This document shows positions 1 to 8,606 of a DNA stretch of 64,000 nt, in pieces; position 1 is the first letter of the stretch; each line of letters opens with the position of its first letter. A program made the translations under genes and the position numbers. The DNA comes from Chitinophaga dinghuensis. GTDB lineage: Bacteria; Bacteroidota; Bacteroidia; Chitinophagales; Chitinophagaceae. The notes under the pieces were generated by a model, which was not told the DNA's origin, did not search any database, and worked only from the letters and a program-made list of their open reading frames with translations. The DNA is taken from positions 744,001-808,000 of the forward strand of contig NZ_QLMA01000002.1 in assembly GCF_003259435.1 (NCBI RefSeq), read 5' to 3'.

Positions 1-1385
1 GATCTCTGGCTTGCCTAGTGGCTTTATCACAGCTGAATATCAGCTTCTCTTTTAAAGATTTTCAATTCAGAAAACTGGATATGTTGTCCGATTTGCGGAC
101 CTCATCTCCCGAAGATCATACTAACAGGCCTGCCCTTGCCGGTAAAACCGGTGATGGCAGGCCTTCTGCTGCCGACTCCACTGTAACCGTGAAGGACAGT
201 ACCGGCGCAGTAACCGTATTGCCTAATCCCGATGCGCACCATGATTTCATGTCGTATACCGGTATTATGCAGTATGCCAGCGCCCAATATGGAGAAGACG
301 CCGCAGGTATGAATGCCTTCTTCCACGCCCTCGCTGAATTGAAAGCGGGCAAAAGGAAGAAAGTACGCATCGCCTATTTCGGAGACTCCATGATTGAAGG
401 AGACCTGATCACCGGCGATCTGCGCGATAGTCTACAACAATTCTTCGGTGGCCAGGGGGTGGGATTTGTTCCCATTACCTCTGTAGTAGCCTCCTTCAGA
501 ACTACTATTACGCATACCTTCTCCAAAGACTGGAAAGACTATAACTATAAGAACTCGCCTCCATCCAGCATAGGTCTCGGCCTTTCCGGACATACTTTTA
601 TCCCGGGATCTGCCAGCTGGGCAAGATTTGCACCAGTGAAAAAACCCAGACTGGATAAGTTTGACGAAATCTCCATTCTCTTCGGACCTACCGTTGGTAC
701 AGGAGTTACCGTTAACGATAAAGGCTATACGCTTTCCGGCAATGAAGAGGTAAACCGTATGGACCTCCGTCAGGATACCGGCCAGCAAACAGTAACCATC
801 AAATATGCCAATGGTACTGCCAGTCCTTTCTATGGCGTATGCTTCGAAACAGACAACGGCGTATATGTGGATAACTACTCTTTCAGAGGTATCAGCGGAG
901 TGGAATTAGGACACCTCTCTGCGGATATGGTACGCCGGATGCAGCAGGAACGCCACTACGACCTGGTTGTATTGCATTATGGCGCCAACGTTTTATGGCG
1001 TCCGGAACTGACCGACTATAGCTGGTATCAGCGCCCAATGAAAAAGGTAATGGATTCTCTCCGTAATGATTTTCCTGCTACCTCTTTCCTGATTATCGGA
1101 ACTGCAGATAAATCCTATAAAAAAGGAGATCACTACGTAACCGCACCTGGTGTGGAAGCGCTGTTATCTGTACAACATGATCTGGCTGCTGAACATGGAA
1201 CTGCCTACTGGAACCTCTATGCGGCAATGGGTGGGGAAGGATCTATGGTGAAATGGGTGGAAAGTGATACCCCAAGTGCAAACAAAGACTATACACACTT
1301 TAACAGATTAGGCGCATCGAAGGTTGCTTCCATGCTCTATAAAGCTATTATGGATGAATATAGGCAGAAAAATAATATCCAGTAG
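1..1385 (+). CDS. SGNH/GDSL hydrolase-family protein, 5' end cut by window
   Basis: The frame is open to the left edge, and the few residues encoded before the first possible start (a GTG at 18) are hydrophobic, so the true start, probably with a signal or anchor segment, lies outside the window. The catalytic Ser block (G-D-S-M, Ser codon at 387), a block III-like Gly...Asn (H-Y-G-A-N) and a C-terminal D-x-x-H (D-Y-T-H) give the SGNH catalytic set. The family cleaves or transfers acyl esters on carbohydrates in the periplasm. The gene overlaps the next SGNH gene by 32 bp and is followed by an MBOAT acyltransferase, which points to O-acetylation or deacetylation of an envelope or secreted polysaccharide. 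The substrate cannot be told from the sequence. Confidence 0.85.
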   Translation, partial: SLACLVALSQLNISFSFKDFQFRKLDMLSDLRTSSPEDHTNRPALAGKTGDGRPSAADSTVTVKDSTGAVTVLPNPDAHHDFMSYTGIMQYASAQYGEDAAGMNAFFHALAELKAGKRKKVRIAYFGDSMIEGDLITGDLRDSLQQFFGGQGVGFVPITSVVASFRTTITHTFSKDWKDYNYKNSPPSSIGLGLSGHTFIPGSASWARFAPVKKPRLDKFDEISILFGPTVGTGVTVNDKGYTLSGNEEVNRMDLRQDTGQQTVTIKYANGTASPFYGVCFETDNGVYVDNYSFRGISGVELGHLSADMVRRMQQERHYDLVVLHYGANVLWRPELTDYSWYQRPMKKVMDSLRNDFPATSFLIIGTADKSYKKGDHYVTAPGVEALLSVQHDLAAEHGTAYWNLYAAMGGEGSMVKWVESDTPSANKDYTHFNRLGASKVASMLYKAIMDEYRQKNNIQ

Positions 1386-2604
1386 TATCGCCGTCCTGAT
1401 GCTAATGGCCGGTAACTCCGCCATGGCACAAGGTTTTAGCGGAGATAATGCTATTGCCCAAGACACTGCGTTGTACCGTTTTTTCAATGCGCTAACGCAT
1501 GCGGATACCAGCGTGGTATCTGTATTCCACCTGGGCGATTCCCATGTGCAGGCCGGATATTTCCCGCAAACAAATGGCGCATTATTACAAGGACAATTCG
1601 GTAATGCCGGCAGAGGCTTCGTGTTCCCCTATAACCTGGCCGGAACCAATGGCCCGGAAGATTATCGTTGGTCTAGTCCGGTGAAATGGAGTATGGAAAG
1701 AGTGATAGACCGGTACAAATCTCCCGTACTCGGCCCTGGCGCTATTGTAATCAGCACCAATAACATGCCGCCGGCACTCAGCTTCCTTGGTAAACAAGAC
1801 AGCTTCCAGGAGAATTCATTCAATGAGGCGGAACTCTTCTATGATCCGGGTAATGATTCTACAACAGTAGTAGCCGGAACTGCGGATGTAATTATCACAC
1901 CAATGCCTTTCACGGGTTCACCTACCATGACAAAGGCCACGCTGAGCTTCAGAGATCAACAACAGATCTTCTCTGCAAGGTTTGAAAATACTGCCAGAAC
2001 ACCTTTCCGCTTTTACGGGGCTTTCCTCCGCAATGGCAATCCTGGCGTGATATACAGCAGCGTTGGTATCAATGGCGCCATGTACCAGCATTATAATGAT
2101 AATAGTAATATTTTGCTGGCAGACATGGCTGTGATGAAGCCACAACTGGTCATCATTTCCCTCGGTACCAATGAGGCTTACGGGAAGTTCGACGCCTTCG
2201 CCTTCAGAAATGAAATAGATAAAACCGTATCGCTGATCAGGCAACTAAACCCGGCAGTTTGTATTCTGCTGACAACTCCGCCTGATTGTATGCGCGTGAT
2301 CTACACACATTCCCGCAAAAAGATCCGGGGTAAATGGAGAAAAATTACCAAAACCTCCATCACTCCTAATCCATATATCGCAATGGCTACCCAGCAAATT
2401 GAAGGCTATGCCCGTGAACACGGTGTCGCCTGCTGGAACTTCAATGCAGTCAACAAACTGCAACGTGCCAGATTCAATGGCCTCTGGGCGCCTGATCACG
2501 TACATTTCAGCGTGAAAGGATATCAGCTCCAGGGACAGCTGCTGAACGAAGCATTGCAAGGAGCCTACAGAAAATACATGGCAGCAACCAAGAAAACTTA
2601 CTAG
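1354..2604 (+). CDS. Secreted SGNH/GDSL hydrolase-family protein
   Basis: A 416-residue protein beginning with a clear signal peptide (M-N-I-G-R-K then a hydrophobic run, cleavage after A-M-A before Q). I chose the ATG at 1354 rather than an in-frame ATG 30 bp upstream because the signal peptide begins there. Ser63 sits in G-D-S-H, the block III motif is G-T-N-E, and the C-terminal dyad is D-H-V-H. It is a second SGNH protein in tandem with the preceding one; the two are diverged rather than recent duplicates. It overlaps the upstream gene by 32 bp and ends 6 bp before the MBOAT gene, so the three are probably one transcript. By analogy with AlgJ/AlgX or PatB it could be the periplasmic acetyltransferase or esterase partner of the MBOAT protein. 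Confidence 0.87.
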   Translation: MNIGRKIISSSIAVLMLMAGNSAMAQGFSGDNAIAQDTALYRFFNALTHADTSVVSVFHLGDSHVQAGYFPQTNGALLQGQFGNAGRGFVFPYNLAGTNGPEDYRWSSPVKWSMERVIDRYKSPVLGPGAIVISTNNMPPALSFLGKQDSFQENSFNEAELFYDPGNDSTTVVAGTADVIITPMPFTGSPTMTKATLSFRDQQQIFSARFENTARTPFRFYGAFLRNGNPGVIYSSVGINGAMYQHYNDNSNILLADMAVMKPQLVIISLGTNEAYGKFDAFAFRNEIDKTVSLIRQLNPAVCILLTTPPDCMRVIYTHSRKKIRGKWRKITKTSITPNPYIAMATQQIEGYAREHGVACWNFNAVNKLQRARFNGLWAPDHVHFSVKGYQLQGQLLNEALQGAYRKYMAATKKTY

Positions 2605-2610
2605 CATCCA

Positions 2611-4095
2611 ATGATTGACATCAACAAGTTGTTAAACCTGCTTCGATACGACCCGAATGATCCGGTTCTGTTTAACAGCGCTTTCTTTCTTTATTATTTT
2701 GCCGTATTCCTGATGTGCTATCTGGCAGTGCATCGCAGTAAAGCAGGCCGCGTATGGGTATATACCCTCTTCTCCCTGTTTTTCTTCTATAAAGCCTGCG
2801 GATACTATGTAGGACTGGTGATCCTCTCGGCCATAGTGGATTTCAACCTCTCCAGGTGGATTCACCGAGCCCCGAAACGATCCACCAAAACAACGCTGCT
2901 CGTCATAAGTATAATCCTGAACATTGGATTACTGTTCTATTTCAAGTATACCAATTTCTTCATCGGCATCATCAACGACTTTGCCGCCGGAAATATTCCG
3001 CTGCTGAAACTGACTTTACCTATTGGTATTTCCTTCTATACTTTCGAAAATCTCAGCTATACCATCGACGTATACCGGGATGAACTGGAACCCGTGGATA
3101 ACTTCATGGACTACCTGTTCTTCCTGTCGTTCTTCCCTAAACTGATGATGGGACCTATCGTGCGTGCGCATGATTTCATCCCGCAAATTTCTAAGCCTTA
3201 CTTCATCGATTCTGATGATATTGGTAAGGGAATGTATTTGATTATCAGTGGGTTGTTTAAGAAGATAGTCATATCAGATTTTATATATCAGAACTTCGTA
3301 CAGTACATCTTCGATGATCCAAGTAAACATACAGGATTGGAATGTCTGCTCGGTGTATATGGCTATGCAATGGTGATTTACTGCGACTTCTCCGGATATT
3401 CCGATATGGCGCTTGGTATTGCCCGCTGGACAGGTTTCAAAATTCCTCCCAACTTCGACTCGCCTTATCAAAGTAGTTCTATCACAGAATTCTGGCGTCG
3501 CTGGCATATTTCGCTGTCCAGTTGGCTGCGAGATTACCTGTATATCCCATTAGGCGGTAACCGTAAAGGAAAAGTAAGACAGTATATCAATCTGGGACTG
3601 ACCATGTTGATAGGTGGCTTCTGGCACGGGGCAAGCTGGAACTTCATCTTCTGGGGCGGTATGCACGGAAGTATGTTGGCGGTTGATAAAGTACGTATCG
3701 ACTATCTGAAGAAAAGAAATATCACCTTCGAAGGCTGGAAAGGTAAAGTCCTGAAAGTACTGGGCATCCTGTTTACCTTCCATTTCGTGTGCTTCTGCTG
3801 GATCTTCTTTAAGGCAGCCACCTTCCATGATGCATGGTCCTTGATACATCAGATTGCATATGACTTCCAGCCAGAAATCTGGAAAGAATTATATACTGGT
3901 TATACCGCAGTGTTCTGGGTAATGCTGATGGGCTTTGTTTTGCATTTTATGCCGAAGAAAGCCGAACTGTCTATGGAAGGCGCTTATGCAAAAATTCCGG
4001 TGGTAGGCAGCGTAGCAGTAATGGTAGCATTTGTATGGTTGCTGGTACAGGTAAAAAGTACCCAGCCAATGATACCTATCTACTTCCAGTTCTAA
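2611..4095 (+). CDS. MBOAT family O-acyltransferase (AlgI-like)
   Basis: A 494-residue polytopic membrane protein of the membrane-bound O-acyltransferase family, close in length to AlgI. It has many hydrophobic segments and the family's invariant His (F-W-H-G, His339) inside a conserved G-G-F-W-H-G-A-S-W-N-F block; the central F-W-R-R-W-H-I-S-L-S motif is also present. The family moves acetyl groups from cytoplasmic acetyl-CoA across the inner membrane for esterification of polysaccharides. It closes a three-gene cassette with two SGNH proteins. Its TAA stop overlaps the stop of the convergent AraC-type gene by 4 bp, so no intergenic terminator can fit between them. Confidence 0.93.
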   Translation: MIDINKLLNLLRYDPNDPVLFNSAFFLYYFAVFLMCYLAVHRSKAGRVWVYTLFSLFFFYKACGYYVGLVILSAIVDFNLSRWIHRAPKRSTKTTLLVISIILNIGLLFYFKYTNFFIGIINDFAAGNIPLLKLTLPIGISFYTFENLSYTIDVYRDELEPVDNFMDYLFFLSFFPKLMMGPIVRAHDFIPQISKPYFIDSDDIGKGMYLIISGLFKKIVISDFIYQNFVQYIFDDPSKHTGLECLLGVYGYAMVIYCDFSGYSDMALGIARWTGFKIPPNFDSPYQSSSITEFWRRWHISLSSWLRDYLYIPLGGNRKGKVRQYINLGLTMLIGGFWHGASWNFIFWGGMHGSMLAVDKVRIDYLKKRNITFEGWKGKVLKVLGILFTFHFVCFCWIFFKAATFHDAWSLIHQIAYDFQPEIWKELYTGYTAVFWVMLMGFVLHFMPKKAELSMEGAYAKIPVVGSVAVMVAFVWLLVQVKSTQPMIPIYFQF

Positions 4096-5018
4096 GCGCT
4101 GTAGCGTCTTTCCCAGGGGATAAAGATTTCACACTCCGACAACCCTGTGAGCGACATATAGAACAGGTTGCTGTTCATTTTAAAGAATCCCTGACGACAA
4201 CTCGTATTGATAAAATTATACATGGGCAAGCCGGCATCGGCGAAGCCCATGTTTACTTTTAGGAACTTGTAATTACAAGCAGCCATCTCTTTTTGCAGCA
4301 GATGGCAAGTATGAAACCCGAATTTTATCTGTCTGTGAATCACCTCATAAGCCTTGTTGTTAGGCACTTGTAATCCCACATACATCATCATTTTCTCATA
4401 GGCCACTACCGGAACGGCATCCAGTGTTCCCGTGATGATCCGGGCATCCGGAATCATCAATGTGGAACGGATGATATGGAATTGCTGTATATAATGCAGC
4501 ATATGCGCCACCATATTTCGGATAGGATCATGTTGACTGGGTAATATCGTATAGTACAGGGTGGACGCATTTTCCTGGATTTCCTCCAGATGATCCATGC
4601 AAAAGATGTCGTCCTGGGTTTCTGGTGAAGCCGTAATGCTTTGTGTTTTATTGAGTGTGGCTAGTTCGTTAGGGAGATAGAGCCTGTCTCGGTAGGCGGT
4701 TGGCGATAACTCATGTTCCTCTGCGAAGGCCTTGCTAAAGGAATGGATATTATTATAACCGCAACGTTCCGCTATCTGGCTGATGCTAAAGGGCGAATGC
4801 CGCAGCAACCCGCCTGCATTTTCCAGCTTTCTCCTTTTCGTAAACTGTTTGAACGATTCCTCTTTTAAATCCTCGAACCTCCTGCTAAGCGTTTGGGCAT
4901 CTACACATAACTGATCTGCTACCGCTGTAATGGACAAATCCAGGGATAAATTATTGTCGGTAATGGCGATGGCCCTGTCTACCAGCTGTTGCCAGTGGGC
5001 CCTGGTATTGTTTCGCAT
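4092..5018 (-). CDS. AraC-family regulator with C-terminal ligand-binding-like domain
   Basis: About 308 residues from the ATG at 5018. The frame continues to 5129, but the extra 37 residues look non-conserved and the DNA there carries repeated GATTAAC boxes, so the shorter start is preferred. The N-terminal third is a two-helix-turn-helix AraC DNA-binding domain (I-S-Q-I-A-E-R-C-G-Y followed by F-S-K-A-F). The rest resembles the GyrI/Rob-type small-molecule-binding fold, though I assign that only weakly. It is divergent from the porin gene at 5185 and is the obvious candidate regulator of that gene and of itself. Its stop overlaps the MBOAT stop. Confidence 0.85.
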   Translation of the reverse strand: MRNNTRAHWQQLVDRAIAITDNNLSLDLSITAVADQLCVDAQTLSRRFEDLKEESFKQFTKRRKLENAGGLLRHSPFSISQIAERCGYNNIHSFSKAFAEEHELSPTAYRDRLYLPNELATLNKTQSITASPETQDDIFCMDHLEEIQENASTLYYTILPSQHDPIRNMVAHMLHYIQQFHIIRSTLMIPDARIITGTLDAVPVVAYEKMMMYVGLQVPNNKAYEVIHRQIKFGFHTCHLLQKEMAACNYKFLKVNMGFADAGLPMYNFINTSCRQGFFKMNSNLFYMSLTGLSECEIFIPWERRYSA

Positions 5019-5090
5019 GGCGAAATATTTATAGGAAGAAGTTCGGGTAATGCAGCTGTTTTTTTGTTTACCAATACTGTTAAGTTGAGT

Positions 5091-5127
5091 GATTAACGAA
5101 CGATTAACATGAAATTGATTGGTTAAC
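5091..5127. promoter_or_regulatory. GATTAAC direct repeats, candidate AraC-type operator
   Basis: GATTAAC occurs at 5091-5097 and 5102-5108, 11 bp apart (about one helical turn), and a related GGTTAAC at 5121-5127. They lie between the AraC-type gene and the porin, upstream of the porin -7 element. Tandem boxes one turn apart suit AraC proteins. The assignment is an inference. Confidence 0.35.
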
Positions 5128-5156
5128 AATCACATAAAAAATCAATAACGAAATAT

Positions 5157-5164
5157 TAATTTTG
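5157..5164 (+). promoter_or_regulatory. Promoter -7 element of porin gene
   Basis: TAATTTTG matches the Bacteroidota sigma-ABfr -7 consensus TAnnTTTG and ends 20 bp before the porin ATG. I see no good -33 TTTG at the usual spacing, which would fit an activator-dependent promoter. Confidence 0.5.
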
Positions 5165-5184
5165 CGGGCAAATTTCACCCGCGG

Positions 5185-6501
5185 ATGCGTTTTGCTAAGA
5201 TTCTACTGGTAGCACTTTTGCTGACAGGCACCTCCCTGACTGTCAAAGCCCAGTTCCTCATGGATATGATTGATACCACCACAGAGCTGGGAAAAGGAAT
5301 GATCTCCATGTACCATAAATACGATGCACTGCGCTTCAGCGGCTACATCCAACCCCAATTCCAGATGGCCTCCAAACGAGGAGCCCCTTCTTTTGCAGGC
5401 GGCGACTTCAATCCCCAGTCAGATAACCGCTGGATGCTTCGCAGGGGCCGTATTCGCGTCGACTACGAACGGTATAATGATAATGATATGCCCATCGTGC
5501 AATTTGCCTTCCAGTTCGACGGTACGGAGAGAGGCGTCGCCATCAGAGACTTCTACGGCCGTTTCTTTGAAACAAAATTCAACCTCTTTTCCATGGCCGC
5601 CGGTATGTTTGCGCGCCCTTTCGGTTATGAGGTCAATCTCTCTTCCGCAGACAGGGAAACGCCGGAACGCGGACGCATGTCTCAAACATTGATGAAAACA
5701 GAACGTGATCTGGGCGGTATGATCTCCTTCGAACCCCGCCGCAAAGATCATCCCCTGCGATTCCTGAAAATAGATGCCGGTTTATTCAATGGGCAAGGAC
5801 TTACCGGCCCAAGCGACTTCGATAGCCATAAAGATTTTATAGGCCGTATTGCTGTAAAACCACAGATAATTAATAAAGATAAATGGCTGCTTTCCGGAGG
5901 CGTATCTATCCTCTATGGCGGCATGCAGCAATTCACCGATCATATCTACACGATGGATAAGGGATCTTTTAAAGTAGATTCTTCTGTGGAAAATGCGGGT
6001 AAAATAGCGCCCAGACATTATTACGGCGCAGATATGCAGTTGAAAATTCCGAATGGTCCGGGTAAAGGCTGGACACAGTTCAGAGCAGAATATATCAGAG
6101 GAAAACAAACAGCTACCGCCAACACGACTGAAACGCCGGGGATTATTCCGCTGGACCCTGCCGGGAAATATGCGCCGTTATATATCAGGAATTTTGATGG
6201 GGCTTACCTGTATTTTATCCAGAACTTAGGCAGTGTAAAGCACCAGGTGGTAGTGAAGTATGATTGGTACGATCCCAATACGGATGTCAAAGGAAAACAA
6301 ATAGGGGCGCCTGGTTCAGGAACTACCCCTGCGGATATACGTTTTAATACCCTTGGATTCGGGTACCTGTATTATGCAAATGAACATCTGAAGTTCACCG
6401 TCTATTACGACATGGTAAAAAACGAATCGACCCAGCTGCCAGGTTATACATCTGATATCAATGATAACGTGCTGACCTGCCGGGTCCAGTACCGTTTTTA
6501 G
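5185..6501 (+). CDS. Phosphate-selective porin O/P-like outer membrane protein
   Basis: A 438-residue outer-membrane beta-barrel. The signal peptide is M-R-F-A-K-I-L then a Leu-rich core, cleaved after V-K-A. The mature part has alternating aromatic and hydrophobic strands (R-I-R-V-D-Y-E-R-Y, F-A-F-Q-F-D), the pattern of OprO/OprP-type porins, and ends on a C-terminal Phe (V-Q-Y-R-F), the barrel-assembly signal. Porins of this type pass phosphate or other anions. The neighbouring two-component genes resemble PhoB/PhoR, which would fit phosphate control, but solute specificity is an inference. The stop overlaps the stop of the convergent histidine kinase gene by 4 bp. Confidence 0.85.
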   Translation: MRFAKILLVALLLTGTSLTVKAQFLMDMIDTTTELGKGMISMYHKYDALRFSGYIQPQFQMASKRGAPSFAGGDFNPQSDNRWMLRRGRIRVDYERYNDNDMPIVQFAFQFDGTERGVAIRDFYGRFFETKFNLFSMAAGMFARPFGYEVNLSSADRETPERGRMSQTLMKTERDLGGMISFEPRRKDHPLRFLKIDAGLFNGQGLTGPSDFDSHKDFIGRIAVKPQIINKDKWLLSGGVSILYGGMQQFTDHIYTMDKGSFKVDSSVENAGKIAPRHYYGADMQLKIPNGPGKGWTQFRAEYIRGKQTATANTTETPGIIPLDPAGKYAPLYIRNFDGAYLYFIQNLGSVKHQVVVKYDWYDPNTDVKGKQIGAPGSGTTPADIRFNTLGFGYLYYANEHLKFTVYYDMVKNESTQLPGYTSDINDNVLTCRVQYRF

Positions 6502-7553
6502 AATTCGCCTCTTCCGGATTCCAGCGTGAAGCCGAAAGTACTGCCAATCTCCGGTTTACTTCTAACCGTAATAGATTGGTCATGGGCTTCCACGATATGT
6601 TTTACGATAGCAAGACCAAGTCCGGTACCGCCAATATCTCTGCTTCTGGCGCGGTCAGTACGGTAAAAACGTTCGAACACGCGTGGCAGATGTTCTTCCG
6701 CCATACCGATACCATCGTCGGAGATTTCGATCAGTACGCGTTTGCCGTCCATATTGTAAATGCTGGCAATGGTATGACCATCTGGTTTACCATACTTGAT
6801 AGAGTTATCCACAAGGTTAATCAACACCTGACGGATTTTCTCTTTATCAGCCAGTACGTGAATCGGCGTTTCGCAGCCTTTCTTGATACTGAATTTGATG
6901 CCTTTGGTGTTGGCTTTGAGAGACAGCGTGTCAAATACGTCCTTCAGTAGATCCTGAATAACAAAATCCTCTACATTGACTGTCATCTCCCCACTTTCCA
7001 ACTTCGATATTTCGTCCAGATCATCCAGCAAACGACAAAGACGATCAATATTTTTGGTAGCGTTTTTCAGGAATAATTTATTCACACTCGGATCTTCCAA
7101 AGCCCCATCCAGCAAGGTGTGAATATAACCTTGAACCGCGAAGATGGGCGTTTTCAACTCATGGGAAAGATTCAACAGAAACTCTTTACGGAACTCCTCA
7201 TTTCTGCGGAGATTTTCCAGTTCTTCTTTCTTCTGACTAGCCCATTTTTCCACATCTTCACTTACTTCTTCAATGGTCTTTAAAGGAAGAATATTCTTGT
7301 TGAAGAACTCTTCTCTTTTAGAGGCCTTGGTTTGGTAAATGAATTTGTAAATGAGTTTTATTTTCCTGTAGATGAAGTTCTGCAGGGTATAAAGATACAG
7401 GTAATAAGACACGAGGAAAGTGAGCACGAATGCGCCTGCAACTACTTTCCAGTCGCCATCTACAAGTAGGCTGCCTAAAGCTATTACTATCGAAACAACC
7501 AGTGCAGTGAAACCCGCGAGTTTTTGCGGGGAAAGGTTTTTAGTCTTGAACAT
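6498..7553 (-). CDS. Sensor histidine kinase (PhoR-like)
   Basis: A 351-residue inner-membrane kinase from the ATG at 7553. The frame extends to an ATG at 7611-7613, but that codon sits in the T-tract of a terminator hairpin, so the internal start is preferred. Two membrane segments (about residues 12-31 and 37-56) have almost no periplasmic loop between them, so it probably senses within the membrane or through a partner. HisKA has His131 in S-H-E-L-K-T-P; the HATPase domain has N-L-V-D-N-S-I-K-Y-G, D-D-G-I-G-M and G-G-T-G-L-G-L-A. The response regulator at 7689-8372 lies upstream on the same strand and is the likely partner. Confidence 0.92.
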   Translation of the reverse strand: MFKTKNLSPQKLAGFTALVVSIVIALGSLLVDGDWKVVAGAFVLTFLVSYYLYLYTLQNFIYRKIKLIYKFIYQTKASKREEFFNKNILPLKTIEEVSEDVEKWASQKKEELENLRRNEEFRKEFLLNLSHELKTPIFAVQGYIHTLLDGALEDPSVNKLFLKNATKNIDRLCRLLDDLDEISKLESGEMTVNVEDFVIQDLLKDVFDTLSLKANTKGIKFSIKKGCETPIHVLADKEKIRQVLINLVDNSIKYGKPDGHTIASIYNMDGKRVLIEISDDGIGMAEEHLPRVFERFYRTDRARSRDIGGTGLGLAIVKHIVEAHDQSITVRSKPEIGSTFGFTLESGRGEF

Positions 7554-7612
7554 ACTCCAAAGTGAGTAATTATTGTAATAATGGGAAATTACATTAAATT
7601 TTCTTCTTGCCA

Positions 7613-7650
7613 TAAAAAAGCAGTGGCTGTGAGCTTTTCAGCTACAGCCC
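7613..7650 (-). terminator. Terminator between response regulator and kinase genes
   Basis: On the minus strand a stem of about 10 bp with one bulge and a GAAA loop (7625-7649) is followed by CTGC and a six-T run (7614-7619). It lies 38 bp past the response regulator stop and before the kinase start, so the kinase needs read-through or its own promoter. Confidence 0.65.
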
Positions 7651-7688
7651 GCATGGTTTTGTTAGAATGTTTTGATGCTCAGGAAAGA

Positions 7689-8372
7689 TTACATTTCGAA
7701 CTTGTAACCTACGCCTTTTACGGTAGTAATCAGATCGATACCTATTTTCTGGCGGATTTTTCGAATGTGTACATCGATGGTACGGTCGCCCACAATCACT
7801 TCAGTACCCCATACCTGGTTCAGGATTTCATTGCGAAGGAATACGCGGCCTGGTTTAGAAGCCAGTAACTGCAACAGTTCGAATTCTTTTTTGGCAAGAA
7901 TGATTTCCTGACCCTTATAAGTCACAGTAAACTTCTCCCTGTCGATGATCAGATCGCCGAGTTGCAGCTGTTGCTCTTCCGGTTTGTGCAAACGACGGAA
8001 CAACGCATTAATACGGCTTACCAGCAATTTAGGTTTGATGGGTTTGGCAATGTAATCATCTGCACCCATGTTCAGTCCATCGATTTCAGACTTCTCATCG
8101 TTGAGGGCAGTTAAAAACAGTACCATTGTATCTTTAAATTCTGGGAATTTGCGGATTTCACGGCAAGTGTCGATGCCATTCTTATTGGGCATCATGATGT
8201 CCAACATAATCAGATCAGGACGGAATATCTTCGCTTTCTGGATAGCCTCATTGCCGTCTTTTGCAGTTACAGTATCATAACCGGCAGACTTCAGATTATA
8301 ACTGATGATCTCAAGAATATCCAGTTCATCATCTACTACCAGGATTTTTCCAGCTACGGCTTGGTCTATCAT
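7689..8372 (-). CDS. OmpR/PhoB-family response regulator
   Basis: A 227-residue two-domain regulator. The receiver domain (about residues 8-125) has the acidic pair D-D at 14-15, phospho-acceptor Asp58 in L-I-M-L-D-I-M-M-P, Thr in F-L-T-A and Lys in I-A-K-P-I-K-P. The winged-helix output domain ends with the usual R-K-I-R-Q-K-I-G...V-K-G-V-G-Y-K-F. It pairs with the PhoR-like kinase downstream. Targets are unknown; the adjacent porin is plausible. Confidence 0.93.
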   Translation of the reverse strand: MIDQAVAGKILVVDDELDILEIISYNLKSAGYDTVTAKDGNEAIQKAKIFRPDLIMLDIMMPNKNGIDTCREIRKFPEFKDTMVLFLTALNDEKSEIDGLNMGADDYIAKPIKPKLLVSRINALFRRLHKPEEQQLQLGDLIIDREKFTVTYKGQEIILAKKEFELLQLLASKPGRVFLRNEILNQVWGTEVIVGDRTIDVHIRKIRQKIGIDLITTVKGVGYKFEM

Positions 8373-8397
8373 AAATTTAGCTTTAATAAAGACGGCA

Positions 8398-8405
8398 CAA
8401 AATTA
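8398..8405 (-). promoter_or_regulatory. Promoter -7 element of response regulator gene
   Basis: On the minus strand TAATTTTG matches TAnnTTTG, 25 bp before the ATG at 8372. The rest of the 234-bp gap up to 8606 is AT-rich, notably 8525-8585, and shows no gene. Confidence 0.5.
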
Positions 8406-8606
8406 TAAACTGCGCCCTGTGATTAATGGAAAAATAACATTATGAAATTGTTAATTCAGCATGGGTGGCCATTTTCATCTTATCCTGCAAATTTACTGTA
8501 AAAAAACGGAGGCAGCCTTTATTATGAATAAATGAATATAATATGTAAAGTATAATTAATTAATATAATTATAATTAGTAATTATGGAGACACGAAGTTG
8601 TCATAC

